Shown: positions 26,808 through 36,260, counted from the first letter of the stretch. The stretch: 64,000 nucleotides of DNA from Pseudomonas sp. JAI120 (GCF_014207255.1 NZ_JACHCZ010000003.1:370813-434812), one strand, 5' to 3'. Notes: generated by a model not told the origin, from the letters alone. Numbers and translations are program-made.

Positions 26808-29298
26808 GGCACACCGCCGATGTTGTCTCATAGAACTTGTCATGGTCGGCCTTGGTCTCGGGAGCAAGGTTGAGCAGGCACGAGGAGGAGTCCGGCAATG
26901 CAACGCGCAGGTGTTGCGAGTCATTGAAGTCGTTCAGAAAGATCATGCCGTCACCCACCACACTGGTCAGGAAGCGATTGTTTTTGTCGAACACCGAAGC
27001 ACCCTGAGGCAGTGTTCGCCCTTGTTGATCAGTGGCCGTGACTAACACACGACGCACTGTCACCACATCGAATGCGACGGTATTGACGGCCCCTCGCCCA
27101 GGGGCAAGCACCCGGGTGCCGTTCTTCAGGTCAACGCGCTTGGGCAAGGACTGGGTCTGCACTTCGATGCGGCTGTTCGTGTAGGCGGGCAAGCCTGGGA
27201 TCACGGCCTGCCCGCTGAAGTCGGTCCACACCGGACCGTAGGGCGTGTCGAGTTTGGCAGAGCCGATATCCCCTACCGATGCGATGCCAAAGGTGTCCTG
27301 GATGGCATACGGCGAGAAGGTCACGCCGCCTGCGTGAGCCACCACGCCACCTTGCAACTGCCCCGTGTAACTGGTGCCCGATGGGTCGCGACTGGCCCCC
27401 AGGCCAACGCGGGTGTAGCGTGGCATCAGGTCCACCTGGCCGCGTATCGATTGCTCCCGGGCGCTGAGGTCGCGTTCGACACCGACCTCGTAATTCACAT
27501 ACTCATTGACCCGCTCACTGAGCGCCGTACCGGCTCGGGACTGATTGCCACGCTTGCTGACATAGCTGTTCACCCGCCGGTCGCTGCCCAGGGGTACGCT
27601 GACCTGCAGCCGCACGGACAGATCACTGTCCTCGACTGTAACGCGCCGACGGCCCTCACTCAGGGCATCGCGGCGTGCCGAAGTACCGCCTACCTGAGAG
27701 TCAGCGACCAATGCGACGTCCGCATAGCGGAACGACTTGTTCCATGCCGCAAACACATGGTCGGCCGACTGCCCATCAAACTGGGAACTGCGGGTATACC
27801 CCACGGAAAATGCACCCAGCGTGTTGTCGACCCAGCTCACACCCGCCGTGTACTGACGCTTGAAGCGTGCATCCAGCTCGTCGGTCCTGGCCGATCGGCC
27901 AGCTTCAAGGACCTCGCGATAGCCATGGCTTTGCGTAGTGACACTGAGATTAAGATCGATGTTGGCGCTCACCGGGCTGCTCGCGGACACGCTGCTGCGT
28001 GATCCGAACACCGTATTACGGCTGTCCCGGGAAACGTTGTGACGTGCGCCAACAGAAACCCGCTGGAAAAACACGCTGCTCAGGGTGCCTCCTGCCGCCC
28101 CATACTCATCGGAGCCCAACAAGCCGAAGCCCGCAGAGGAGTCTCGCCCCAAACCCCAGGTGCCGCTGCCCATGGCAACGACCGGAGTCGGGCCTTCCTC
28201 ATGCGCATTTCTACGCACCTTGCCCAAGGAGAGATAGTAGCCAGGCTCCGCCGGGGCGCTCCCGGCAAATGAGGCCGCAGGTACCACGAAGCTGCGCTTG
28301 GCACCTCGCACATCGATGACGCTGACCTCCAGGTCGCTGGTGCCGTTGAGCAATGGCAAGCCCGTCAGCCGGAACGGTCCCTCGGGCACCAGTGTGCTGT
28401 GGATCAACACTCCCGATTGACGTACTTCAATCCGCGACTGGCTCTGCGCCAGCCCCTCCACCACAGCATTGTTACTGCCCGCCGGCGTGCGCGACTGACC
28501 ATCAGGGGAAAACTGCACACCGGACAGCTGAACACCGCCAAACAGCGGGTTGTTGCTGGAGAGCTGACCTACCTGAAAGGTCGATTGCAACGCGGCAATA
28601 TCCCGCTGCGCATAGGCATACAGATGCTCGTTGCGTGTCACTCCATTGTCGGACACATAAAATTGGCGGCTGCGGACAATCCAATCGCCCAGGTTGAAAC
28701 CCGCCTCGGTATAGGCCGAAACAAAACGATTGCTTCCATTGTTCGAATAACTGTCGAATCCCTGCACGTCATAGTTGAACAACGCCGCCGCCCCGCCCCG
28801 GGCAAACTGGCCAGCCTCCCACTGCGGTTCACGCAGTGATCCGGTCGGCACTACCAGCGCCACTTCGTCATTTCCTGGGCGCAGCCGCACCATCGTGGCC
28901 GGGAAAGCACCCAGGAAGTCGTGGCAGGCCAGGTCCGCCGTAGCGCCCTTGCGGATAATGCCTTCGGGCTTCACCAATCCGGCTTTATCGAGCAGCCCCG
29001 GGGTGAAACACAGCTGCCCTTGCGAGTCGAACCGGGCATCGACCAACCCGAGCGGGTTGCCATTGACCCGCAACCCCACCACATGAACACCTTCGCGAAA
29101 GCGCGCCGCACTGCGAAAGTAGTCGGAGACCTTCGGATCAATGCCGTGGGTAGTCAGTGCAGCCAGGTCGAAACCCTCCCCCAACTCCACTGCGGGGGCC
29201 AGGCCAGGCAAGCCCCATAGTGTCGCAACCCCCATCAGCAGAGTGGGCCGAGACGGCCGCAAAGAAGCCACTCGTTTGTTATTCGACAGGTTGGCCAT
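26797..29298 (-). CDS. Outer-membrane fimbrial usher protein
   Basis: About 833 residues (an upstream in-frame ATG at 29322 would give 841). After the signal region, an N-terminal substrate-binding domain precedes the beta barrel. Family segments include ALFNYDVQGFDSYSN, the plug-region VPEGPFRLTGLPLLNGTSDL, and a C-terminal domain ending near SAVCHGR. Ushers thread pilus subunits, delivered by the periplasmic chaperone, across the outer membrane. The ATG at 29298 lies 7 nt after the chaperone stop, with AGGGG upstream. The barrel looks complete with no frameshift. Confidence 0.88.
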   Translation of the reverse strand: MANLSNNKRVASLRPSRPTLLMGVATLWGLPGLAPAVELGEGFDLAALTTHGIDPKVSDYFRSAARFREGVHVVGLRVNGNPLGLVDARFDSQGQLCFTPGLLDKAGLVKPEGIIRKGATADLACHDFLGAFPATMVRLRPGNDEVALVVPTGSLREPQWEAGQFARGGAAALFNYDVQGFDSYSNNGSNRFVSAYTEAGFNLGDWIVRSRQFYVSDNGVTRNEHLYAYAQRDIAALQSTFQVGQLSSNNPLFGGVQLSGVQFSPDGQSRTPAGSNNAVVEGLAQSQSRIEVRQSGVLIHSTLVPEGPFRLTGLPLLNGTSDLEVSVIDVRGAKRSFVVPAASFAGSAPAEPGYYLSLGKVRRNAHEEGPTPVVAMGSGTWGLGRDSSAGFGLLGSDEYGAAGGTLSSVFFQRVSVGARHNVSRDSRNTVFGSRSSVSASSPVSANIDLNLSVTTQSHGYREVLEAGRSARTDELDARFKRQYTAGVSWVDNTLGAFSVGYTRSSQFDGQSADHVFAAWNKSFRYADVALVADSQVGGTSARRDALSEGRRRVTVEDSDLSVRLQVSVPLGSDRRVNSYVSKRGNQSRAGTALSERVNEYVNYEVGVERDLSAREQSIRGQVDLMPRYTRVGLGASRDPSGTSYTGQLQGGVVAHAGGVTFSPYAIQDTFGIASVGDIGSAKLDTPYGPVWTDFSGQAVIPGLPAYTNSRIEVQTQSLPKRVDLKNGTRVLAPGRGAVNTVAFDVVTVRRVLVTATDQQGRTLPQGASVFDKNNRFLTSVVGDGMIFLNDFNDSQHLRVALPDSSSCLLNLAPETKADHDKFYETTSAVCHGR

Positions 29299-29305
29299 GG
29301 GTCGA

Positions 29306-30022
29306 TTAACCCCTGTCGGCATTGATCGGAGCCCGGAAGCTGTCCGCCGAAAAGCCGTAGAGCGTGGCCGGCTGGATCTCGACGTCTGTTACCCCTTCCA
29401 ACGCGCCATCCACCTTCAGCGTCAGCGTTTCCCCCGGCAACACGTAAGTGCGCGGCAAGGTCGCCAAGGCTCCCTGTGGCAGCAGCCGCACCTGCGGAAT
29501 CAGGCGCACTACATAGGCACTGTCGTTGTGAACCGTCAGCCCCGCCCCTGCGCGCGCCCACTTCAGCAGTTCCCAGGGCGTGTGATGAACCGGCAGATCT
29601 TTCGGGTGAAGGATCAACGGCAAATTCTGTCGCAGCGTGATGCCGATAGTCGCACCGCCTGCGGCGCGCGCCTGGGGGATGCCTTCGAAAGACACGCGTT
29701 TCAACCGCTGGGTCTTCAGTGGCTCCTTCAAGGTGCTGATGAAACGCACCAATTGAGTTTCCCCCGCCTCCACGCGGGTAATGGGTGGCGTCACAATCAA
29801 CAGCGACTCCATATCCTCGGGCACATTTTCCACGACCGAGTGAAGCAGCGCTGGCACCGCGTCGGTATTCTTGATGTTCAGCGTGGCTTCGCCCTGGGCT
29901 TCATAAAGCACAACCACCGTAGTTTCCGGCAACATACCGTCGGCTAATGCAATACCGGTAAAACACAGACACGCGCCCGCACAAAACAACCGTGCATTAT
30001 TTATTAATGAAAGACTAAACAC
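29306..30022 (-). CDS. Periplasmic pilus-assembly chaperone
   Basis: 238 residues, PapD-like two-Ig-domain chaperone with an N-terminal signal peptide (cleavage near ALA-DGM). Domain 1 holds TTVVVLYEAQGEATLNIKN and the G1-strand-like NLPLILHPKDLP region that donates a strand to subunits. The start is a GTG at 30022, supported by GGGGAG six to seven nt upstream. Gene order pilin-chaperone-usher-subunit is typical of DUF1120-type fimbriae. Confidence 0.85.
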   Translation of the reverse strand: MFSLSLINNARLFCAGACLCFTGIALADGMLPETTVVVLYEAQGEATLNIKNTDAVPALLHSVVENVPEDMESLLIVTPPITRVEAGETQLVRFISTLKEPLKTQRLKRVSFEGIPQARAAGGATIGITLRQNLPLILHPKDLPVHHTPWELLKWARAGAGLTVHNDSAYVVRLIPQVRLLPQGALATLPRTYVLPGETLTLKVDGALEGVTDVEIQPATLYGFSADSFRAPINADRG

Positions 30023-30073
30023 TCAGTGCTCCCCACGAACTTGAAGTTGTTTGTTTATCCAGACGACCACATA

Positions 30074-30113
30074 AAAACAGCCGACAAGAAGCACGCAGCT
30101 TCTTTATCGGCTG
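30074..30113 (-). terminator. Stem-loop after the pilin gene (attenuator-like)
   Basis: CAGCCGA...TCGGCTG plus an inner AAGAAGC/GCTTCTT stem, followed on the minus strand by TTTTTAT. It lies between the major pilin and the chaperone gene. A partial terminator here would make pilin mRNA more abundant than assembly mRNA, as in other fimbrial operons (inference). Confidence 0.75.
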
Positions 30114-30125
30114 CAGTTTGATCGC

Positions 30126-30782
30126 TTAGATGTAACTCAACTCAAGTGTCGCGCGCCCATCCAGGGTAATGTCACGACTCAGGTCCAGATCCTGCCCCCT
30201 GTTGATCACCGCCCGCACCGCGATAGTTCCGGTCAACTGAGCGATTGAGGCCGGGGTGATGGTTGTGCCACTGCGCCATGAATACTGAGTGGGCGATTGG
30301 GCGACCTTGCCGTCGCTGTTCTGCCAGGCACCGTTACCGACACGCATGATGGGCGACAGTACTGTACTCGACGACCTGAGGTCCCTGAGGGTGACCGCAA
30401 AGCCGCCGGTTCGCCGGCCGTTCGCAGTACCCAGGCCATAATTGTGCACCTCGGTATAGCCTGAGCCGAGCACATTGAGGATGCCCGGGACCTTGCTGGC
30501 CGCCTGCAGGTCGACGAATTTCAGTCCGAACGTAGCAGGCGTGGTGCCGCAAGTGACGGTCAACGGGGCGGTTCTTTCCGCCAATGGGTTGAATGCCGTT
30601 GGCAGCAATTGGCCAGAGGGAATGTCGCCGTAGTTGATGATGCCACCACCGGTCATGCTGAGGTTGCAGGCGGCTGGCTTGATCGTCCCCCTGACGATCA
30701 GCTCGGCACTGGTGGATGCATGGACGTTGAAGGCGGCGGCCAGCCAAGCAATACCGAGAGTCAATCCAACAATTTTTTTCAT
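30126..30782 (-). CDS. DUF1120-family fimbrial major subunit
   Basis: 218 residues with a signal peptide (MKKIVGLTLGIAWLAAAFNV, cleavage after VHA). The mature protein begins STSAELIVRGTIKPAACNLS, a donor strand followed by the first disulfide Cys; the second Cys is in LTVTCGTTP. The C-terminus RATLELSYI fits a chaperone-binding beta strand. DUF1120 proteins are pilins found with ushers in Pseudomonas and enterobacteria. It is first in the operon and followed by a stem-loop. Confidence 0.82.
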   Translation of the reverse strand: MKKIVGLTLGIAWLAAAFNVHASTSAELIVRGTIKPAACNLSMTGGGIINYGDIPSGQLLPTAFNPLAERTAPLTVTCGTTPATFGLKFVDLQAASKVPGILNVLGSGYTEVHNYGLGTANGRRTGGFAVTLRDLRSSSTVLSPIMRVGNGAWQNSDGKVAQSPTQYSWRSGTTITPASIAQLTGTIAVRAVINRGQDLDLSRDITLDGRATLELSYI

Positions 30783-31230
30783 AGTCGACCTGTCACTTAA
30801 AGTTATCAGGCGTACTTATTTTTGCCTCGAAGACACAAGCCATAAATAAATAGCGCCACGGCACGATTGCCGAATGACAGTCTGTCGCCTCAAGGCCCGA
30901 ATAAAGAATAAGGCAATACCGTGTTTATTGTGGGAGCGATAAAAACAAACTGTCGGCCCAACCCACCAAGACAGTAGTCCTGAACATAAAAACCAATAGC
31001 GAACCGCCTCCAAAGTTGTAGGCGAAATCATATTTCGCCTTATAAAAATCTGAAGTTAAATGCCCCTACAGAACTACGCGAATGCGTCAACAGAAGCATG
31101 AAAAGACACCCTACACTTTCCACAAAAATCCCCTACAGACGAGCGCAGAGAAATTCACGGAGCACTACGCGTTGGCGTCAGCGGTCGATCGTGGCACGAT
31201 GGTAAGGTTATCGACCGAGACCCCCTAACC
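30783..31230. other. 448-bp AT-richer intergenic region between the fimbrial operon and ppx
   Basis: No convincing gene on either strand. It should hold the divergent promoters of the pilin gene and ppx. Visible structures are a perfect 9-bp hairpin AGGCGAAAT-CAT-ATTTCGCCT (31020-31040) followed by a TATAAAAAT stretch, and an imperfect inverted repeat GGTCGAT...ATCGACC just before ppx (about 31182-31218). Base composition is clearly lower in GC than the genes around it, fitting the edge of an inserted segment. Confidence 0.6.
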
Positions 31231-32733
31231 ATGCCGCAATCCCAAGCCAAGAATCTGTCCCTGATCGCCGCCATCGACCTGGGCTCCAACAGCTTTCACA
31301 TGGTCGTGGCCAAGGCCCAGAACGGCGAAATCCGCATCCTTGAGCGGCTCGGAGAGAAAGTGCAGCTGGCTGCCGGAATCGACGACGAACGCCAGCTCAA
31401 TGAAGAATCCATGCAGCGCGGGCTCGATTGCCTCAAGCGTTTTGCCCAGTTGATCAACGGCATGCCCCTGGGCGCCGTGCGAATCGTCGGCACCAACGCC
31501 CTGCGCGAAGCCCGCAACCGGGGCGAATTCATCCGTCGCGCCGAGGAGATCCTCGGCCACCCGGTGGAAGTCATTTCCGGCCGTGAAGAAGCACGCCTTA
31601 TCTACCTCGGCGTGTCGCATACCCTCGCCGACACCCCCGGCAAGCGCCTGGTGGCGGACATCGGCGGTGGCAGTACCGAGTTCATCATCGGCCAGCGCTT
31701 CGAACCGCTGCTGCGTGAAAGCCTGCAGATGGGCTGTGTCAGCTATACCCAGCGCTACTTCAAGGACGGCAAGATCACCCCGGCACGCTACGCCCAGGCC
31801 TACACGGCGGCGCGGCTGGAGATCATGAGCATCGAACACGCCCTGCACCGCCTGACCTGGGATGAAGCCATCGGCTCGTCCGGCACTATCCGTGCCATCG
31901 GCCTGGCGCTCAAGGCCGGCGGCCATGGCACCGGCGAGGTCAACGCCGAGGGCCTCGCGTGGCTCAAGCGCAAGCTGTTCAAGCTGGGCGATGCAGAGAA
32001 AATCGACTTCGACGGCATCAAGCCCGACCGTCGCACCATCTTCCCGGCCGGCCTGGCGATTCTCGAGGCGATCTTCGATGCCCTCGAACTGCAACGCATG
32101 GACCACTGTGACGGCGCCCTGCGCGAAGGCGTGCTCTACGACCTGCTGGGCCGTCATCACCACGAGGACGTACGTGAGCGCACCCTCAGCTCGTTGATGG
32201 AGCGTTATCACGTCGATCTGGAGCAGGCAGCCCGCGTGGAGCGTAAGGCCCTGCATGCCTTCGATCAGGTCGCCGAGGACTGGGACCTGGAAGACGGCGT
32301 GTGGCGAGAACTGCTGGGCTGGGCCGCCAAGGTGCATGAAGTGGGCCTGGACATTGCCCACTACCATTACCACAAGCACGGCGCCTACCTGATCGAGCAC
32401 TCCGACCTGGCGGGCTTCTCCCGTGAAGACCAACAGATGCTTGCGCTGCTGGTGCGCGGCCATCGTCGCAATATTCCCAAGGACAAGTTTGCCGAGTTCG
32501 GTGATGAAGGCATCAAGCTGATCCGCCTGTGCGTCCTGCTGCGCTTCGCGATCCTGTTCCACCACATTCGCGGCACCCAGGAAATGCCCCAGGTGAGCCT
32601 GCGCGCCAATGGCGACAGCCTGGATGTGGTGTTCCCGAAAGGCTGGCTGGATGAGAACCAACTGACCCAGGCTGACTTCGCCCAGGAAGCGGAGTGGCTG
32701 ACACGGGTGGGGTTCAGCCTGAACCTGCGCTGA
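31231..32733 (+). CDS. ppx: Exopolyphosphatase
   Basis: 500 residues. The N-terminal actin-like domains contain AAIDLGSNSFHMVVAK and ADIGGGSTEFIIG; the C-terminal half is an HD-like helical domain, as in PPX/GppA enzymes. It releases orthophosphate from the ends of polyphosphate chains. It is convergent with ppk, the polyphosphate-forming enzyme, with a REP doublet between the two genes. Confidence 0.93.
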   Translation: MPQSQAKNLSLIAAIDLGSNSFHMVVAKAQNGEIRILERLGEKVQLAAGIDDERQLNEESMQRGLDCLKRFAQLINGMPLGAVRIVGTNALREARNRGEFIRRAEEILGHPVEVISGREEARLIYLGVSHTLADTPGKRLVADIGGGSTEFIIGQRFEPLLRESLQMGCVSYTQRYFKDGKITPARYAQAYTAARLEIMSIEHALHRLTWDEAIGSSGTIRAIGLALKAGGHGTGEVNAEGLAWLKRKLFKLGDAEKIDFDGIKPDRRTIFPAGLAILEAIFDALELQRMDHCDGALREGVLYDLLGRHHHEDVRERTLSSLMERYHVDLEQAARVERKALHAFDQVAEDWDLEDGVWRELLGWAAKVHEVGLDIAHYHYHKHGAYLIEHSDLAGFSREDQQMLALLVRGHRRNIPKDKFAEFGDEGIKLIRLCVLLRFAILFHHIRGTQEMPQVSLRANGDSLDVVFPKGWLDENQLTQADFAQEAEWLTRVGFSLNLR

Positions 32734-32761
32734 GCCGATCTAAAGAACACTGCAAAAACAC

Positions 32762-32854
32762 ATGTGGGAGGGGGCTTGCCCCCGATGGCGGTGGACCAGT
32801 CAATGAATCTGTTGACTGACACTCCTTCATCGGGAGCAAGCCCCCTCCCACATT
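32762..32854. repeat. REP doublet, copy 2 (between ppx and ppk)
   Basis: Arms ATGTGGGAGGGGGCTTGC and GCAAGCCCCCTCCCACAT flank a variable centre; the inner extension is CCCGAT on one side and ATCGGGA on the other, so one mismatch is present. It lies between convergent genes and may act as a two-way transcript end or stabiliser. Confidence 0.9.
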
Positions 32855-32872
32855 TTCAGACCGCGTCGGTGT

Positions 32873-35098
32873 TTAGTTCACCGTGAGAATCGGGCTACCC
32901 AACTTCTCCAGCAACGTCGCCTGGGCACTGCGCGGGTTCTGGTTGCCGGTCGGCGTGTTACGCACGTAACGGCCATCCGACTGCAGGCTCCAGCTATGGG
33001 TGTTGTCGGTGAGGTAGCTTTCCAGCTCCTTCTTGACCCGCATGATCAGCTTCTTGCCCTCGACCGGGAAGCAGGTCTCCACACGCTTGTCGAGGTTGCG
33101 CTCCATCCAGTCGGCACTGGAGAGGAACATCTGCTCTTCGCCGCCGTTGAGGAAGTAGAACACCCGCGTGTGTTCCAGGAAGCGGCCGATGATCGAGCGC
33201 ACATGGATGTTATGCGACACGCCGACAATGCCCGGACGCAGGCAGCACATGCCACGCACCACCAGGTCGATACGCACGCCGGACTGGCTGGCCTTGTACA
33301 GCGCGCGGATGATCTTCGGATCGGTCAGCGAGTTGAACTTGGCGATGATGTGCGCCGGTTTGCCCTCGAGGGCGAACTGGGTCTCGCGGGCAATCATGTC
33401 GAGCATGCCCTTCTTCAGGGTGAACGGCGCGTGCAGCAGCTTCTTCATGCGCAATGTCTTGCCCATGCCGATCAATTGGCTGAACAACTTGCCAACGTCC
33501 TCACACAAGGCGTCGTCGGAAGTCAGCAGGCTGTAGTCGGTATAGAGCTTGGCGTTGCCGGCGTGGTAGTTGCCGGTACCCAGGTGGGCGTAACGCACGA
33601 TCTCACCGGCTTCGCGGCGCAGGATCAGCATCATCTTGGCGTGGGTCTTGAAGCCCACCACGCCGTAGATCACGACCGCACCGGCCGCTTGCAGGCGGCT
33701 GGCCAGTTGCAGGTTGGACTCTTCATCAAAGCGTGCCCGCAACTCGATCACCGCGGTGACTTCCTTGCCGTTGCGCGCGGCGTCTACCAACGCGTCGACG
33801 ATTTCCGAGTTGGCGCCGCTGCGGTACAGCGTCTGGCGTACAGCCAACACGTGTGGGTCCTTGGCGGCCTGGCGCAGCAGGTCGACCACCGGGGTGAAGG
33901 ACTCGAACGGGTGCAGCAGCAGGATGTCCTGCTTGCTCACCACGCTGAAGATGTTCTCGCTGTTTTGCAGCAGTTTCGGGATCTGCGGGGTGAACGGGGT
34001 GTATTGCAGTTCCGGATGACTGTCCAGGCCAGTAATGCTGAACAGCCGCGTGAGGTTCACCGGACCGTTGACCTGGTACAGCTCGGACTCGGCGAGGTTG
34101 AACTGCTTGAGCAGGTAGTCCGACAGATGTTTGGGGCAGGTATCCGCCACTTCCAGGCGCACCGCGTCGCCGTAGCGCCGCGAGAACAGCTCGCCGCGCA
34201 GGGCACGGGCCAAGTCTTCGACGTCTTCGGAATCCAGCGCCAGGTCGGCGTTACGGGTCAGGCGGAACTGGTAGCAGCCCTTGACCTTCATGCCTTGGAA
34301 CAGGTCATCGGCGTGGGCATGGATCATCGACGACAGGAATACATAGTTATCGCCAGCGCCCCCCACCTCTTCCGGTACCTTAATGATCCGTGGCAGCAAG
34401 CGCGGCGCCGGGATGATCGCCAGGCCCGAATCGCGACCGAAGGCATCGATCCCTTCCAGCTCGACGATAAAGTTGAGGCTCTTGTTCACCAGCAACGGGA
34501 ACGGGTGCGTCGGGTCGAGGCCGATTGGGGTGATGATCGGTGAAATCTCGTCACGGAAGTAACGGCGCACCCAGGTTTTGATCTTGGTGGTCCAGTGACG
34601 ACGACGAATGAAGCGGACCTGATGTTTTTCCAGTTCCGGCAGCAGGATGTCGTTGAGAATCGCGTATTGGCGGTCCACATGGCCATGCACCAGCTCGCTG
34701 ATGCGCGCCAGGGCCTGGTGCGGCTGCAGGCCGTCCGCGCCGGCTTGTTCACGGGCAAAGGTGATCTGTTTCTTGAGGCCGGCGACACGGATTTCGAAGA
34801 ACTCGTCCAGGTTGCTGGAGAAAATCAGCAGGAACTTCAGGCGTTCCAGCAACGGGTAGGTCTCATCCAGCGCCTGCTCGAGCACGCGGATGTTGAATTG
34901 CAGTTGTGACAGCTCGCGGTGGATGTACAGGCTGCTGTCATCGAGGTTGGTCACTACGGCGGCCACCGGGGCTGGGGCTGGCGCTTCGGCTACCACCACA
35001 GGCGCGACCGGCTCGTGCTCCGGCGGGGTCTCGGAGACTTGTTCCACCACCGGGTGAGCGTCTTTTACGGCAACTTCGGAGAGTCCTTCGGTATTCAT
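32873..35098 (-). CDS. ppk: Polyphosphate kinase 1
   Basis: 741 residues. The PPK1 core starts about residue 55 (SLYIHRELSQLQFNIRVLEQ). The two catalytic histidines lie at H486 (GFKTHAKMM, the autophosphorylated position) and H505 (YAHLGTGNYH). It makes polyphosphate from ATP. An N-terminal extension of about 50 residues, rich in Pro, Ala and Val (VAPVVVAEAPAPAPVAAVV), looks disordered. It is followed upstream by hemB, in the P. aeruginosa order. Confidence 0.95.
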   Translation of the reverse strand: MNTEGLSEVAVKDAHPVVEQVSETPPEHEPVAPVVVAEAPAPAPVAAVVTNLDDSSLYIHRELSQLQFNIRVLEQALDETYPLLERLKFLLIFSSNLDEFFEIRVAGLKKQITFAREQAGADGLQPHQALARISELVHGHVDRQYAILNDILLPELEKHQVRFIRRRHWTTKIKTWVRRYFRDEISPIITPIGLDPTHPFPLLVNKSLNFIVELEGIDAFGRDSGLAIIPAPRLLPRIIKVPEEVGGAGDNYVFLSSMIHAHADDLFQGMKVKGCYQFRLTRNADLALDSEDVEDLARALRGELFSRRYGDAVRLEVADTCPKHLSDYLLKQFNLAESELYQVNGPVNLTRLFSITGLDSHPELQYTPFTPQIPKLLQNSENIFSVVSKQDILLLHPFESFTPVVDLLRQAAKDPHVLAVRQTLYRSGANSEIVDALVDAARNGKEVTAVIELRARFDEESNLQLASRLQAAGAVVIYGVVGFKTHAKMMLILRREAGEIVRYAHLGTGNYHAGNAKLYTDYSLLTSDDALCEDVGKLFSQLIGMGKTLRMKKLLHAPFTLKKGMLDMIARETQFALEGKPAHIIAKFNSLTDPKIIRALYKASQSGVRIDLVVRGMCCLRPGIVGVSHNIHVRSIIGRFLEHTRVFYFLNGGEEQMFLSSADWMERNLDKRVETCFPVEGKKLIMRVKKELESYLTDNTHSWSLQSDGRYVRNTPTGNQNPRSAQATLLEKLGSPILTVN

Positions 35099-35116
35099 CG
35101 AATGTTCCTGTGAGGG

Positions 35117-36130
35117 CTATTGTTGCTCTCTAAGCAATTGGGCGGCGCGGACGGCGAAATAGGTCAGGATGCCATCAGCCCCGGCACGTTTAAAGGCCGT
35201 CAAGGATTCAAGGATTACCCCTTCACTCAACCAGCCATTTTTTATTGCAGCCATGTGCATGGCGTATTCGCCACTGACCTGATACACAAAGGTCGGCACC
35301 TTGAATTCCTCTTTGACCCGGTAAAGGATGTCCAGGTACGGCATCCCCGGCTTGACCATCACCATGTCGGCGCCTTCGGCCAAATCCGCCGCCACTTCGT
35401 GCAAGGCTTCATGGCTGTTGGCCGGGTCCATCTGGTACGAAGCCTTGTTGGCCTTACCCAGGTTGAGGGCCGAGCCCACCGCATCGCGAAACGGGCCGTA
35501 GTAGGCGCTGGCGTACTTGGCCGAGTAGGCCATGATCCGTACATTGACGTGGCCGGCCAGTTCCAGGGCTTCGCGAATCGCCTGGATGCGGCCGTCCATC
35601 ATGTCCGACGGCGCAACCACCTGGGCGCCTGCTGCCGCGTGGGACAACGCCTGCTTGACCAGCGCATCGACGGTGATGTCGTTTTGAACATAGCCTTCTT
35701 CGTCCAGAATGCCATCCTGCCCGTGGGTGGTGAACGGGTCCAACGCCACGTCGGTGATCACCCCCAGCTCAGGGAAACGCTCGCGCAGCGCGCGGGTGGC
35801 GCGCTGGGCAATACCGTCCGGGTTCCAGGCTTCGGCAGCGTCCAGGGACTTGAGTTCAGACGGCGTGACCGGAAACAACGCCAACGCCGGTATCCCCAAC
35901 TCGACCCAACCGGCTGCTTCTTCAAGCAGCAGATCGATGGTCAAGCGCTCCACTCCCGGCATCGATGCCACCGCTTCCCGGCGATTTTCACCGTCGAGCA
36001 CAAACACCGGCAGGATCAGATCGTTCGTCGTCAGTACGTTTTCACGAACCAGGCGGCGAGAAAAATCATCACGGCGATTACGGCGCAGGCGGGTAGCAGG
36101 GAACAGGCGATTGGCAGGGGTAAAACTCAC
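35117..36130 (-). CDS. hemB: Delta-aminolevulinic acid dehydratase (porphobilinogen synthase)
   Basis: 337 residues. The Schiff-base lysines are in RIMAYSAKYASAYYG and MVMVKPGMPYLD. The metal-site region carries DVALDPFTTHGQDG, with Asp and Thr where zinc enzymes have Cys, matching the magnesium-dependent Pseudomonas type. It joins two aminolevulinates to form porphobilinogen for heme. The ATG at 36130 gives the normal Pseudomonas length. Confidence 0.95.
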   Translation of the reverse strand: MSFTPANRLFPATRLRRNRRDDFSRRLVRENVLTTNDLILPVFVLDGENRREAVASMPGVERLTIDLLLEEAAGWVELGIPALALFPVTPSELKSLDAAEAWNPDGIAQRATRALRERFPELGVITDVALDPFTTHGQDGILDEEGYVQNDITVDALVKQALSHAAAGAQVVAPSDMMDGRIQAIREALELAGHVNVRIMAYSAKYASAYYGPFRDAVGSALNLGKANKASYQMDPANSHEALHEVAADLAEGADMVMVKPGMPYLDILYRVKEEFKVPTFVYQVSGEYAMHMAAIKNGWLSEGVILESLTAFKRAGADGILTYFAVRAAQLLREQQ

Positions 36131-36260
36131 GACAGACTCCTGAGCCCGGGTTCACGGGCGAGCGTTGCAGTTATAAGCGGGCATTATGACGAAGGTATGA
36201 CAGTTGTGCTTAACGATGCGACCTGTAGTCGCATTCGTCGCTTAATGTAGGAATTGTTCA

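Noticed and set aside
22440..31200. Prophage or integrative element
   Set aside because: No integrase, phage structural, IS or tRNA attachment features are present; only ordinary transport and fimbrial genes.
31225..32661. 478-codon minus-strand frame opposite ppx
   Set aside because: Shadow of ppx, which has clear actin-like motifs.
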